Shown piece after piece: positions 35,659 through 43,127 of a stretch of 64,000 nucleotides of DNA. The translations under genes and the position numbers were made by a program. The stretch comes from Anaerococcus jeddahensis. Lineage in GTDB: Bacteria > Bacillota > Clostridia > Tissierellales > Peptoniphilaceae. The notes beneath the pieces are model-generated. The model made no database searches and was not told where the DNA came from. It worked only from the letters and a program-made list of their open reading frames with translations. Position 1 is the first letter of the stretch. Each line of letters starts with the position of its first letter. Location of the stretch: NCBI RefSeq assembly GCF_001182725.1, contig NZ_CWHU01000004.1, forward strand, positions 326,943 to 390,942. Reading direction: 5' to 3'.

Positions 35659-37563
35659 ATGGCAAATACAGAATATAATGCATCGAACATTAGGGTCCTC
35701 AAAGGGCTTGAACCAGTAAGACTTAGACCTGGTATGTATATAGGATCAACAAGTGAAAGGGGACTTCACCACCTAGTTTACGAAGTTGTAGATAACTCAG
35801 TAGATGAAGCTCTTGCAGGTCGTTGTGACTACATAAAAATAAGTATAGATGAAAATAATATAGTAACAGTAGAAGATGATGGGTCAGGAATCCCTATTGA
35901 AAAACATCCACAAACTGGAAAATCAACTCTAGAAACAGTTCTTACAGTTTTACACGCTGGAGGAAAATTTGACGATAAGGCCTACAAGGTTTCAGGAGGT
36001 CTTCACGGAGTAGGAGTTTCAGTTGTAAATGCCCTAAGTGAATATTTGATTGCAGAAGTAAAAAGAGAAGGTCATATTCACAGGATGGTTTTTGAAAGAG
36101 GAAAGCCTACAACAGACCTTGAAATTATTGGAGATACAAAAGAAACTGGAACAAAAATAACTTTCAAGGCGGATCCAGAAATTTTTGATGTGACAGTTTA
36201 TGATAAACACACTTTAGAAAATAGGTTTAGGGAAATGGCCTTTTTAAATAAGGGAGTAAGACTTATTTTTGAAGATAAAAGAGATGGGTCAGAAGTTGAA
36301 TTTAAATATGATGGTGGAATAAAAGAATTTGTAAAATATTTAAACAGGAATAAAAGTCCACTATTTAAAGAAATTCCATATTTTGAAGGTAGTCAAGAAT
36401 CTACAGAAGTTGAAGTTTCTTTCCAATACACAGATTCTTATAGTGAAAATATCCTAACATTTGCAAATAATATTTACACAGTAGAAGGCGGAACTCATCT
36501 TTCAGGATTTAGGTCAGCCTTAACCAGAAGCGTAAATGATTATGCTAGAAAATATAATTTATTAAAAGAAAATGAAGATAACCTCCAAGGTGATGATGCC
36601 AGAGAGGGAATTACTGCAATTATTTCAGTAAAAATTTCAAATCCTCAATTTGAAGGACAAACAAAGGGAAAACTTGGAAATAGTGAGGTAAGAGGAGCTG
36701 TAGATGCATTTTTCTCAGAACATATGGGAAATTTCTTGGAAGAAAATCCAAAAATTGCCAAAACTATAATTCAAAAAGCCCTAGCTTCAAGAAGGGCAAG
36801 AGAGGCTGCAAGAAAGGCTAGAGATTTAACAAGAAAAAGATCAATTCTTGATTCAACAACTCTTCCTGGAAAACTTGCTGATTGCCAATCCCAAGATATT
36901 GGAGAAAATGAAATCTTTATAGTCGAGGGTAATTCAGCTGGTGGATCTGCAAAAGGTGGACGTGATAACAGGATTCAAGCAATTCTTCCTTTGAGAGGAA
37001 AAATAATGAATGTAGAAAAGGCAAATCTTGATAGGATTTTAAATTATGAAGAAATAAAATCAATGATTACAGCCTTTGGTACAGGAATTGGATCAGAATT
37101 TGATATAAGTAAACTTCGCTATGGAAAAATTATTATCATGACAGATGCCGATGTAGACGGAGCTCATATTAGAACCTTGCTTTTAACATTTTTCTATAGG
37201 TATATGAAACCACTTGTAGATGGGGGTCATATTTATATAGCCCAACCACCACTTTATAAATTATCTAGCGGCAAAAAAGAAAGATATTGCTATACAGAGA
37301 AAGAATTAGATGAAATCATAAAAGCGTGGGAAACTGACAATTATAAAATTTCTAGATATAAGGGTCTTGGTGAGATGAACGCAGAACAATTGTGGGAGAC
37401 AACCATGGATCCAGAAAATAGGGTCTTACTTCAAGTATATGAAAAAGAAGATTCACAAATGTCAACAGACGCAACATTTTCAATGCTAATGGGTGAGAAG
37501 GTAGAACCTAGAAGAGAATTTATCGAAGAAAACGCCCAATATGTTGAAAACTTAGATGTCTAG
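35659..37563 (+). CDS. gyrB: DNA gyrase subunit B
   Basis: 634 residues. The GHKL ATPase motifs are EVVDNSVDEALAG, DDGSGIP and GGLHGVGVSVVNALS. The TOPRIM region has IVEGNSAGGSAKGGRD and MTDADVDGAHI. The C-terminal GyrB motif KGLGEMNAEQLWETTMDP is present. With GyrA it introduces negative supercoils using ATP. It sits 8 bp upstream of gyrA in the dnaA-dnaN-yaaA-recF-gyrB-gyrA run. Confidence 0.97.
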   Translation: MANTEYNASNIRVLKGLEPVRLRPGMYIGSTSERGLHHLVYEVVDNSVDEALAGRCDYIKISIDENNIVTVEDDGSGIPIEKHPQTGKSTLETVLTVLHAGGKFDDKAYKVSGGLHGVGVSVVNALSEYLIAEVKREGHIHRMVFERGKPTTDLEIIGDTKETGTKITFKADPEIFDVTVYDKHTLENRFREMAFLNKGVRLIFEDKRDGSEVEFKYDGGIKEFVKYLNRNKSPLFKEIPYFEGSQESTEVEVSFQYTDSYSENILTFANNIYTVEGGTHLSGFRSALTRSVNDYARKYNLLKENEDNLQGDDAREGITAIISVKISNPQFEGQTKGKLGNSEVRGAVDAFFSEHMGNFLEENPKIAKTIIQKALASRRAREAARKARDLTRKRSILDSTTLPGKLADCQSQDIGENEIFIVEGNSAGGSAKGGRDNRIQAILPLRGKIMNVEKANLDRILNYEEIKSMITAFGTGIGSEFDISKLRYGKIIIMTDADVDGAHIRTLLLTFFYRYMKPLVDGGHIYIAQPPLYKLSSGKKERYCYTEKELDEIIKAWETDNYKISRYKGLGEMNAEQLWETTMDPENRVLLQVYEKEDSQMSTDATFSMLMGEKVEPRREFIEENAQYVENLDV

Positions 37564-37571
37564 GAGGATAA

Positions 37572-40013
37572 ATGACAGAAGAAAATTATAAAAACGTCAT
37601 AGAGGTAGATCTTGAAAATCAAATGAAAAGTGCCTACTTGGAATATTCCATGTCTGTAATTGTTTCTAGGGCCCTACCTGATGTACGTGATGGATTAAAA
37701 CCAGTTCATAGAAGAATTTTATACGGAATGGAAGGACTTGGACTTGATCCAAGTAAGCCTACCAGAAAATCAGCCAGAGTTGTCGGTGAGGTTATGGGTA
37801 AATTCCACCCTCATGGAGACTCTGCAATCTACGATGCCCTTGTAAGACTTGCTCAAGATTTTTCAACTAGGTATCCTTTGGCAAGCGGCCAAGGAAACTT
37901 TGGTTCAATAGACGGAGATGACGCAGCGGCTATGCGTTATACAGAAGTTAAAATGAGTAAGATTGCCAAGGAAATGCTTAGAGATATCAACAAAGATACA
38001 GTTGACTTCATGCCAAACTTTGATGAAGAAGAAAAAGAACCAACAGTTCTTCCATCAAGATTTCCAAATCTTTTGGTAAATGGATCAAATGGTATAGCAG
38101 TAGGAATGGCAACAAATATGGCTCCTCATAATTTGGGAGATTCTATTGATGCTTGTATTGCCTATATGAATAATCCGGAAATTTCCGTAAAAGAATTGGC
38201 AGATATTATAAAGGGACCAGATTTTCCAACAGGAGCACAAATTCTAGGAAAAGCTGGAATCAAAAAAGCCTACAAGACTGGACGTGGAAAATTAAAACTT
38301 CGTGCAGTTGCAAGAATTGAATCTTTCAAAAAAAATAGGGAAAGAATAATTGTTACAGAAATTCCTTACCAAGTAAACAAGGCAAATTTAATTAAAAAAA
38401 TTGCTGAATATGTTAAAGATAAAAAACTCGAAGGAATTTCAGATATTAGAGATGAATCCGACAGAAAGGGAATGAGAATTGTAATTGAGGTAAAAAGGGA
38501 TTCTAATGCAAATATAGTCCTCAATAATCTCTACAAACAAACTCAACTTGAAACAACTTTCGGAATTATAAATCTTGCCCTTGTTGATGGAGTTCCAAAA
38601 ATTCTTGATTTAAAAGAGCTTATTAAATACTATATTAAACATCAAAAAGATGTAGTAAGAAGAAGGACAAGATTTGACCTTGACAAGGCTCAAAAGAGAA
38701 AACATATAGTTGAAGGTTTGATTATTGCCATTGACAATATCGATGAAATTATAAAAATAATCAGATCATCTTATGATAATGACCAAATCAAGAAAATATT
38801 TAATGAAAAATTTGGCCTAACAGATCCTCAATCTCAAGCTATCCTTGATATGCAATTAAAAAGACTATCAGGTCTTGAAATTGAAAAATTGCAAGCTGAA
38901 GATAAGGACTTGGCTGAAAAAATTGAATATTTTACATCAATTTTAAATGATGAAGAAAAATTAATTGGCGTAATTGAAGAAGAAATTTTAGAAATAAAAG
39001 AAAAATTTGCCGATGATAGGAGAACAAAAATTGTTCCAGATGAGGGAGAATTTGATATAGAGGAATTGATTGAAAAAGAAGATGTATTAATTTCCTTAAC
39101 TCACGATGGTTATATAAAAAGACTTCCTATAAATACCTATAGGGTTCAAAATAGGGGTGGTAAGGGAATTTCTGCTGGAAATACAAAAGAAAATGACTTT
39201 ATCCAAAAAATTCTTACAACCAATACCCACGAATCCCTTCTTTGCTTCACTAATCTTGGAAGAGTTTATTCATTAAAATGCTATGAAATTCCAGAAGCAA
39301 GCAGGCAATCAAGAGGACAAGCCATAATAAATTTAATTTCTCTTGCAAGCGATGAGAAAATCACAGATATTATGGAATTGTCAGATTTAAACGAAAATAG
39401 CCAACTAGTTTTCCAAACTGAAAATGGAAAAATTAAAAAAACTGATGCAGAATTATTTACAAATATCCAAAGAAATGGAATTATAGCAATTTCACTTGAA
39501 GATGGAGACAAGCTTGTTTCAATTAGGCAAATAGATCATCCTTGTGATATAATTGTTACAACCAAAAAGGGAATGGCAATAAAATTTGCCTCATCAGATA
39601 TCAGGTCTATGGGAAGAAATGCTCAAGGAGTAAGAGGAATTAGACTTGGAGATGATGATAAGGTTGTGTCAATGAACATAGTTGAGGATGAAGTTTATTT
39701 GGTAGTTGTTACTGCAAATGGTTTTGGTAAAAAAACATCCTTTAATAATTTTAACAACCAAAATAGGGGAGGAAAGGGAGTAAGATGCCATAAAATCACA
39801 GAAAAAACTGGAGATTTGGTAGCTACCCTTCCTGCTAATTTAGATGATGACATAATGATGGTTTCCTTAAAAGGAGATATGATTAGAATATCAGCAAGAG
39901 ATATTTCAACCACAGGAAGAAGTACCCTTGGTGTAAAATTAAAGAATTTAGAAAACACTGAAGACTTTATTGTTTCTGTAACCAAGTATTATGAAGAAAA
40001 CAGCGAGGACTAA
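37572..40013 (+). CDS. gyrA: DNA gyrase subunit A
   Basis: 813 residues. The catalytic tyrosine is Y123 in AAAMRYTEVKMS. The quinolone-resistance positions equivalent to E. coli S83 and D87 are S84 and D88 in HGDSAIYD, that is, wild type. The C-terminal beta-pinwheel contains QNRGGKG (GyrA-box-like) twice. It cuts and rejoins DNA during supercoiling. A three-gene sigma-factor cassette follows almost without gap, so it may share the gyrase transcript. Confidence 0.97.
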   Translation: MTEENYKNVIEVDLENQMKSAYLEYSMSVIVSRALPDVRDGLKPVHRRILYGMEGLGLDPSKPTRKSARVVGEVMGKFHPHGDSAIYDALVRLAQDFSTRYPLASGQGNFGSIDGDDAAAMRYTEVKMSKIAKEMLRDINKDTVDFMPNFDEEEKEPTVLPSRFPNLLVNGSNGIAVGMATNMAPHNLGDSIDACIAYMNNPEISVKELADIIKGPDFPTGAQILGKAGIKKAYKTGRGKLKLRAVARIESFKKNRERIIVTEIPYQVNKANLIKKIAEYVKDKKLEGISDIRDESDRKGMRIVIEVKRDSNANIVLNNLYKQTQLETTFGIINLALVDGVPKILDLKELIKYYIKHQKDVVRRRTRFDLDKAQKRKHIVEGLIIAIDNIDEIIKIIRSSYDNDQIKKIFNEKFGLTDPQSQAILDMQLKRLSGLEIEKLQAEDKDLAEKIEYFTSILNDEEKLIGVIEEEILEIKEKFADDRRTKIVPDEGEFDIEELIEKEDVLISLTHDGYIKRLPINTYRVQNRGGKGISAGNTKENDFIQKILTTNTHESLLCFTNLGRVYSLKCYEIPEASRQSRGQAIINLISLASDEKITDIMELSDLNENSQLVFQTENGKIKKTDAELFTNIQRNGIIAISLEDGDKLVSIRQIDHPCDIIVTTKKGMAIKFASSDIRSMGRNAQGVRGIRLGDDDKVVSMNIVEDEVYLVVVTANGFGKKTSFNNFNNQNRGGKGVRCHKITEKTGDLVATLPANLDDDIMMVSLKGDMIRISARDISTTGRSTLGVKLKNLENTEDFIVSVTKYYEENSED

Positions 40014-40014
40014 A

Positions 40015-40323
40015 ATGTTTAAAGCAAATATTGAAGAAAAAAATGATCACATATTGGTAGGGCTTGTTGGAGATTTGGATGTTTATTCAAAAGAAGATTT
40101 TTCTAAATTTTGCGAAGAATCTTTAAAAAATACTAATACAGATTTTATAATTGACCTTGAAAAATTGGACTATATAGATTCAACAGGTCTTGGTATGTTT
40201 ATAAATATTTATAAGGACCAAAAAGAAAAAGATAAAAGTGTAAAAATAATTAATCCAAAAGAAAACATCAAAAAATTATTTAAAATTACCGATATAAGTG
40301 ATTTATTTGAGATGGAGGAATAA
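40015..40323 (+). CDS. STAS-domain anti-anti-sigma factor (RsbV/SpoIIAA type)
   Basis: I chose ATG at 40015 (102 residues): GAGGA lies 5 nt upstream, and a longer start would overlap gyrA. The STAS fold is clear, with the phosphorylatable serine S56 in YIDSTGLGMFINIY. In the partner-switch model the unphosphorylated form binds the anti-sigma kinase and frees the sigma factor. It starts just after the gyrA stop and overlaps the next gene by one base (TAATG). Confidence 0.88.
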   Translation: MFKANIEEKNDHILVGLVGDLDVYSKEDFSKFCEESLKNTNTDFIIDLEKLDYIDSTGLGMFINIYKDQKEKDKSVKIINPKENIKKLFKITDISDLFEMEE

Positions 40324-40655
40324 TGGATACCATAAGTTTAATAATTCCACCAAAAACTATCTATCTAAAATCAATGAGGCTTTTGGCAGCAAGTCTTGCA
40401 AGCGATATGGGCTTTGATATAGAAGAAGTCGAAGATATAAGAGTTGTTGTATCAGAGGCAATAAATTATAAAATGAGCGATAGGGATATAAAAATAAATT
40501 TCTATATAAAAGAAAATCTAATGAAAGTAGAAGTAATAGGAAAAGATAGGGAAATTGAAGAGGAAAATCTAAAAATCAAACAAATTATCCTTGAACAATT
40601 GGCAGACAAGGTAGAAGTTGTTGAAGATAAGATTATACTTACAAAAGAGAAATAA
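40323..40655 (+). CDS. Anti-sigma factor of the RsbW/SpoIIAB type, apparently lacking kinase motifs
   Basis: 110 residues, shorter than RsbW or SpoIIAB (about 140-160). The N box is recognisable (EVEDIRVVVSEAIN, E45 and N48). After it the G1 box (DxGxG) and G2 glycine box (GxGL) that form the ATP lid in GHKL kinases are not found; the corresponding stretch reads KVEVIGKDREIEEENLKIKQIILEQL. It may bind sigma without phosphorylating the STAS protein, or do so in another way. The position between STAS and sigma genes supports the anti-sigma role. Confidence 0.75.
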   Translation: MDTISLIIPPKTIYLKSMRLLAASLASDMGFDIEEVEDIRVVVSEAINYKMSDRDIKINFYIKENLMKVEVIGKDREIEEENLKIKQIILEQLADKVEVVEDKIILTKEK

Positions 40656-40657
40656 TT

Positions 40658-41428
40658 ATGGCAGACACAAAAGCTTCTCTTGAAAGAAAAAAAGAGATCA
40701 AAGAAAAATTTGAACAATTTTATAAAACAAGGGACAAGGACCTAAGAAATGAACTTATAGAAGATCATATGTATATAGTCGATATACTTTCCAACAAATA
40801 CGTTGGAAAAGGAATCGAAAAAGATGACCTTTATCAAGTGGCATCTCTTGGCCTAATCTATGCCATTGATAGGTATGATCCGTCAAAAGGATACGAATTT
40901 TCATCCTTTGCGACCCCAACTATAATGGGGGAGCTAAAAAGATATTTTAGGGATAAGGGCTGGGTAATAAGAGTTCCAAGAAGAATTCAAAATCTCTACA
41001 AAAAAATAAATGTAGCCAAAAAAATTCTTCCTCAAGAACTCCAGAGAACCCCAACAATCAAGGACATAGCATCTTATCTTGGAGAAGATGAAGAAACAAT
41101 TCTTGAAACAATAGAGGCAAGCAAGGTCTATACTCCTCAAAGTTTGGATATGAAATATCAAGTCCAAAAAGGAGAAAATTCAGTAGATTTATCCGATATG
41201 ATAGGAGAAGACGACAAAAATTTTGATTCAGTAGAATTAAAAGATTTGATAGATAAGTCAACAGAAAGACTAAACGATCTAGAAAAACAAATCCTAGAAT
41301 TAAGATACTACGAGGGAAGAACCCAAGTAGATATAGCAAACAAACTATCAATATCCCAAATGACAGTATCAAGAATAGAGAAAAAAATTCTACAAAAATT
41401 CACAATAGAAATGCAAAAAATGCAATAA
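40658..41428 (+). CDS. RNA polymerase sigma factor of the SigB/SigF/SigG group
   Basis: 256 residues. Region 2 is EKDDLYQVASLGLIYAIDRYDPSKGYEFSSFATPTIMGELKRYFRD. Region 3 is around RTPTIKDIASYLGEDEETILE. Region 4 is LEKQILELRYYEGRTQVDIANKLSISQMTVSRIEKKIL, with its helix-turn-helix. The sequence belongs with general-stress and forespore sigma factors. No sporulation gene is seen in this window, so a stress role is more likely. It is last in the STAS/anti-sigma/sigma cassette, and its terminator region is disrupted by a repeat element. Confidence 0.88.
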   Translation: MADTKASLERKKEIKEKFEQFYKTRDKDLRNELIEDHMYIVDILSNKYVGKGIEKDDLYQVASLGLIYAIDRYDPSKGYEFSSFATPTIMGELKRYFRDKGWVIRVPRRIQNLYKKINVAKKILPQELQRTPTIKDIASYLGEDEETILETIEASKVYTPQSLDMKYQVQKGENSVDLSDMIGEDDKNFDSVELKDLIDKSTERLNDLEKQILELRYYEGRTQVDIANKLSISQMTVSRIEKKILQKFTIEMQKMQ

Positions 41429-41430
41429 GA

Positions 41431-41647
41431 ACTAGCAGGTTTCTGCTAGTCATACTGTTGACAAACTAAAAAGTTGTACATTTCGACCGAGTGCAACGAG
41501 CGGAGAAATCTCATGAGATCTCTCCATGCGTTCGTTTCACTCACTTAGTCGAGATGGGTCAAAGATTAATTTAATTCTAATTACTAATAATTTTTTATAA
41601 TTAGACTTTGTCTACGCTCTGACTAGCAGTTTTCTGCTAGTTTTTTT
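41431..41647 (+). terminator. Duplicated sigma-gene terminator hairpin flanking an inserted stretch
   Basis: ACTAGCAG-gttt-CTGCTAGT (41431-41450) lies just after the sigma gene but has no T run. Almost the same hairpin, ACTAGCAG-tttt-CTGCTAGT (41622-41641), recurs 171 bp on and is followed by seven T. The second copy is the working terminator. The 371-bp gap 41429-41799 holds this pair, a repeat element and the lipoprotein gene's terminator, and no gene. Confidence 0.75.
41478..41558. repeat. Short copy of the CCCATCTCGAC terminal-inverted-repeat element
   Basis: The 81-bp segment folds into one long imperfect hairpin: CGAC, GAGTG, ACGA, CGGAGA and ATCTC on the left pair with GAGAT, TCTCC, TTCGT, CACTC and GTCG on the right. 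The right end is GTCGAGATGGG; the left end is a worn copy (ACATTTCGAC). Longer relatives lie at 52354-52535 and 52695-52968. Confidence 0.65.
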
Positions 41648-41762
41648 ATTTATATAAAATGAATTGACTATGAATTAAAATTAGAAAAATAATTTTTTTA
41701 ATATTTAAGTATAAAAATAATTAAAAAAAATTTTAAAATTTTAACAAACTAAGCAAAAACAA

Positions 41763-41788
41763 CCCATCTCGAGTAAAGTCAAGATGGG
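41763..41788 (-). terminator. Intrinsic terminator of the lipoprotein gene, made of element ends
   Basis: CCCATCTCGA and TCAAGATGGG form a 10-bp stem that is complete on the minus strand through a G-U pair, followed by TTGTTTTTG. Its arms match the terminal repeats of the nearby element family. Confidence 0.65.
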
Positions 41789-41799
41789 ATGGTATTTTT

Positions 41800-42765
41800 T
41801 TACTTGTCATCTCCTGGATACATTGTTGATGCGCCTGGATACATTTTTGCTATTTCATTTATGACTAAGCCTATATCGCCATAGCCTGTTTCTTCTAATT
41901 TTTTTTGGGCCCTATAGTTTGCAAGGTCTATATCTTCATTACTTATTTTTTCTACAGATTCTTTAGAAAATCCATATTGGTCTACTAATTCTTTTCTAAA
42001 CTCATCGTAGTCTTCATTTTTTTCTGCAAATTTTTTCATTTTTCCACTTTCTTTACTTTGATTATTATTTTGTGAATTTTTATTTTCATTTGTGCTTGTT
42101 TCTTTTTTTGATGAATTTTCAACATATCCATTTGGATATTTTTCTTTTAATTTTTCATAAGCCTTGTCAATTTGTTCTTCATAGCTTGCAAGTTTATTTT
42201 CATCGTAAACTTTGAAAAATATTTCTCTTAAAATTCCATTTGGAACTTTTGTTGCATCGAATCCTCTTTGTTTTAGATATCTTCTGGCATTTTTGTAATT
42301 ATCTGTATTTTCATCTCCGCTATAAACCCAAGTTTCAACTTCATCTACTGAAACATCTGGGTAAATTTTTGAGGAATTTTTATTGTCTTTGGCAACTTGG
42401 CTAAAAAATAGGGTTAATTTATTCCAAAATCCTGTTTTTTCTCTTAATTCGTCAGCTTTTTTCTCGTATTTTTTTATATCTTTTTCTTTAAAATTGTCGA
42501 CAAATTTTTTGTTAAATCCACCAATATCAACCATGGCTTTTTTTATTTCAGCGCTTGATAATTTTTTGGATTTTTTTTCTTTATTTTTTTCATTTGATAT
42601 ATTTTCAGAATTTTTTTCTTCTCCTACTGTCAAATTATTTTCTTGGTTTGATTTTGCTGTAATATTTTGATTACTTGAAGAGTTTTCTTGCTTATTTTTT
42701 TTATCTTTTGCACATCCTGTAAAAATTAAAGATAGGCTTAGGGCCAAAATTAATATTTTTTTCAT
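41800..42765 (-). CDS. Lipoprotein with a duplicated helical domain, unknown function
   Basis: 321 residues. The signal peptide ends in the lipobox IFTGC (C18), so it is anchored outside by lipid. A Lys/Asn/Glu/Ser-rich linker leads to a helical unit (about 75-145: GGFNKKFVDNFKEKDIKKY ... TGFWNKL ... KIYPD), whose pattern recurs at the C-terminus (about 250-318: YGFSKESVEKISNEDIDLANY ... TGYGDIG ... TMYPGD). A partial third copy starts at RGFDATKVP. I do not recognise the family. It is one of few minus-strand genes on this side of the origin and stands alone. Confidence 0.7.
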   Translation of the reverse strand: MKKILILALSLSLIFTGCAKDKKNKQENSSSNQNITAKSNQENNLTVGEEKNSENISNEKNKEKKSKKLSSAEIKKAMVDIGGFNKKFVDNFKEKDIKKYEKKADELREKTGFWNKLTLFFSQVAKDNKNSSKIYPDVSVDEVETWVYSGDENTDNYKNARRYLKQRGFDATKVPNGILREIFFKVYDENKLASYEEQIDKAYEKLKEKYPNGYVENSSKKETSTNENKNSQNNNQSKESGKMKKFAEKNEDYDEFRKELVDQYGFSKESVEKISNEDIDLANYRAQKKLEETGYGDIGLVINEIAKMYPGASTMYPGDDK

Positions 42766-43056
42766 AATTCCTCCATTTTTTTCTTATTAAATATTTTTAC
42801 CCATTTTAAATATTTAATAATTTATTTTCATATATTTTTAAATTTTAATTTTTTTAATTTCATATTTTACAATTTAGTCTATTAATATGCAAAATAGTTA
42901 AACGTTATCATTTCAACAATTTACCTTAATAAATTGCAAAAAACTTGTAAAAAATTTTAAAATATCTCCTTAAATTTTGTATATTTATAAATAAATAAAA
43001 AATATTTTTTTCTCAAAATCTCTTTAAGTATTGAAATTATCAGTAATAAAAAGAAT

Positions 43057-43085
43057 TTGACAGAAACATAAATATAAACTATAAT
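43057..43085 (+). promoter_or_regulatory. oppA promoter
   Basis: A perfect -35 TTGACA (43057-43062), 17-bp spacer and perfect -10 TATAAT (43080-43085) lie 42 bp upstream of the start. The rest of the 362-bp gap 42766-43127 is AT-rich with no other recognised element. Confidence 0.88.
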
Positions 43086-43127
43086 GAATTCATATAAAGA
43101 AAAAATAAAAGAAAAGAGGAGAGAAGG

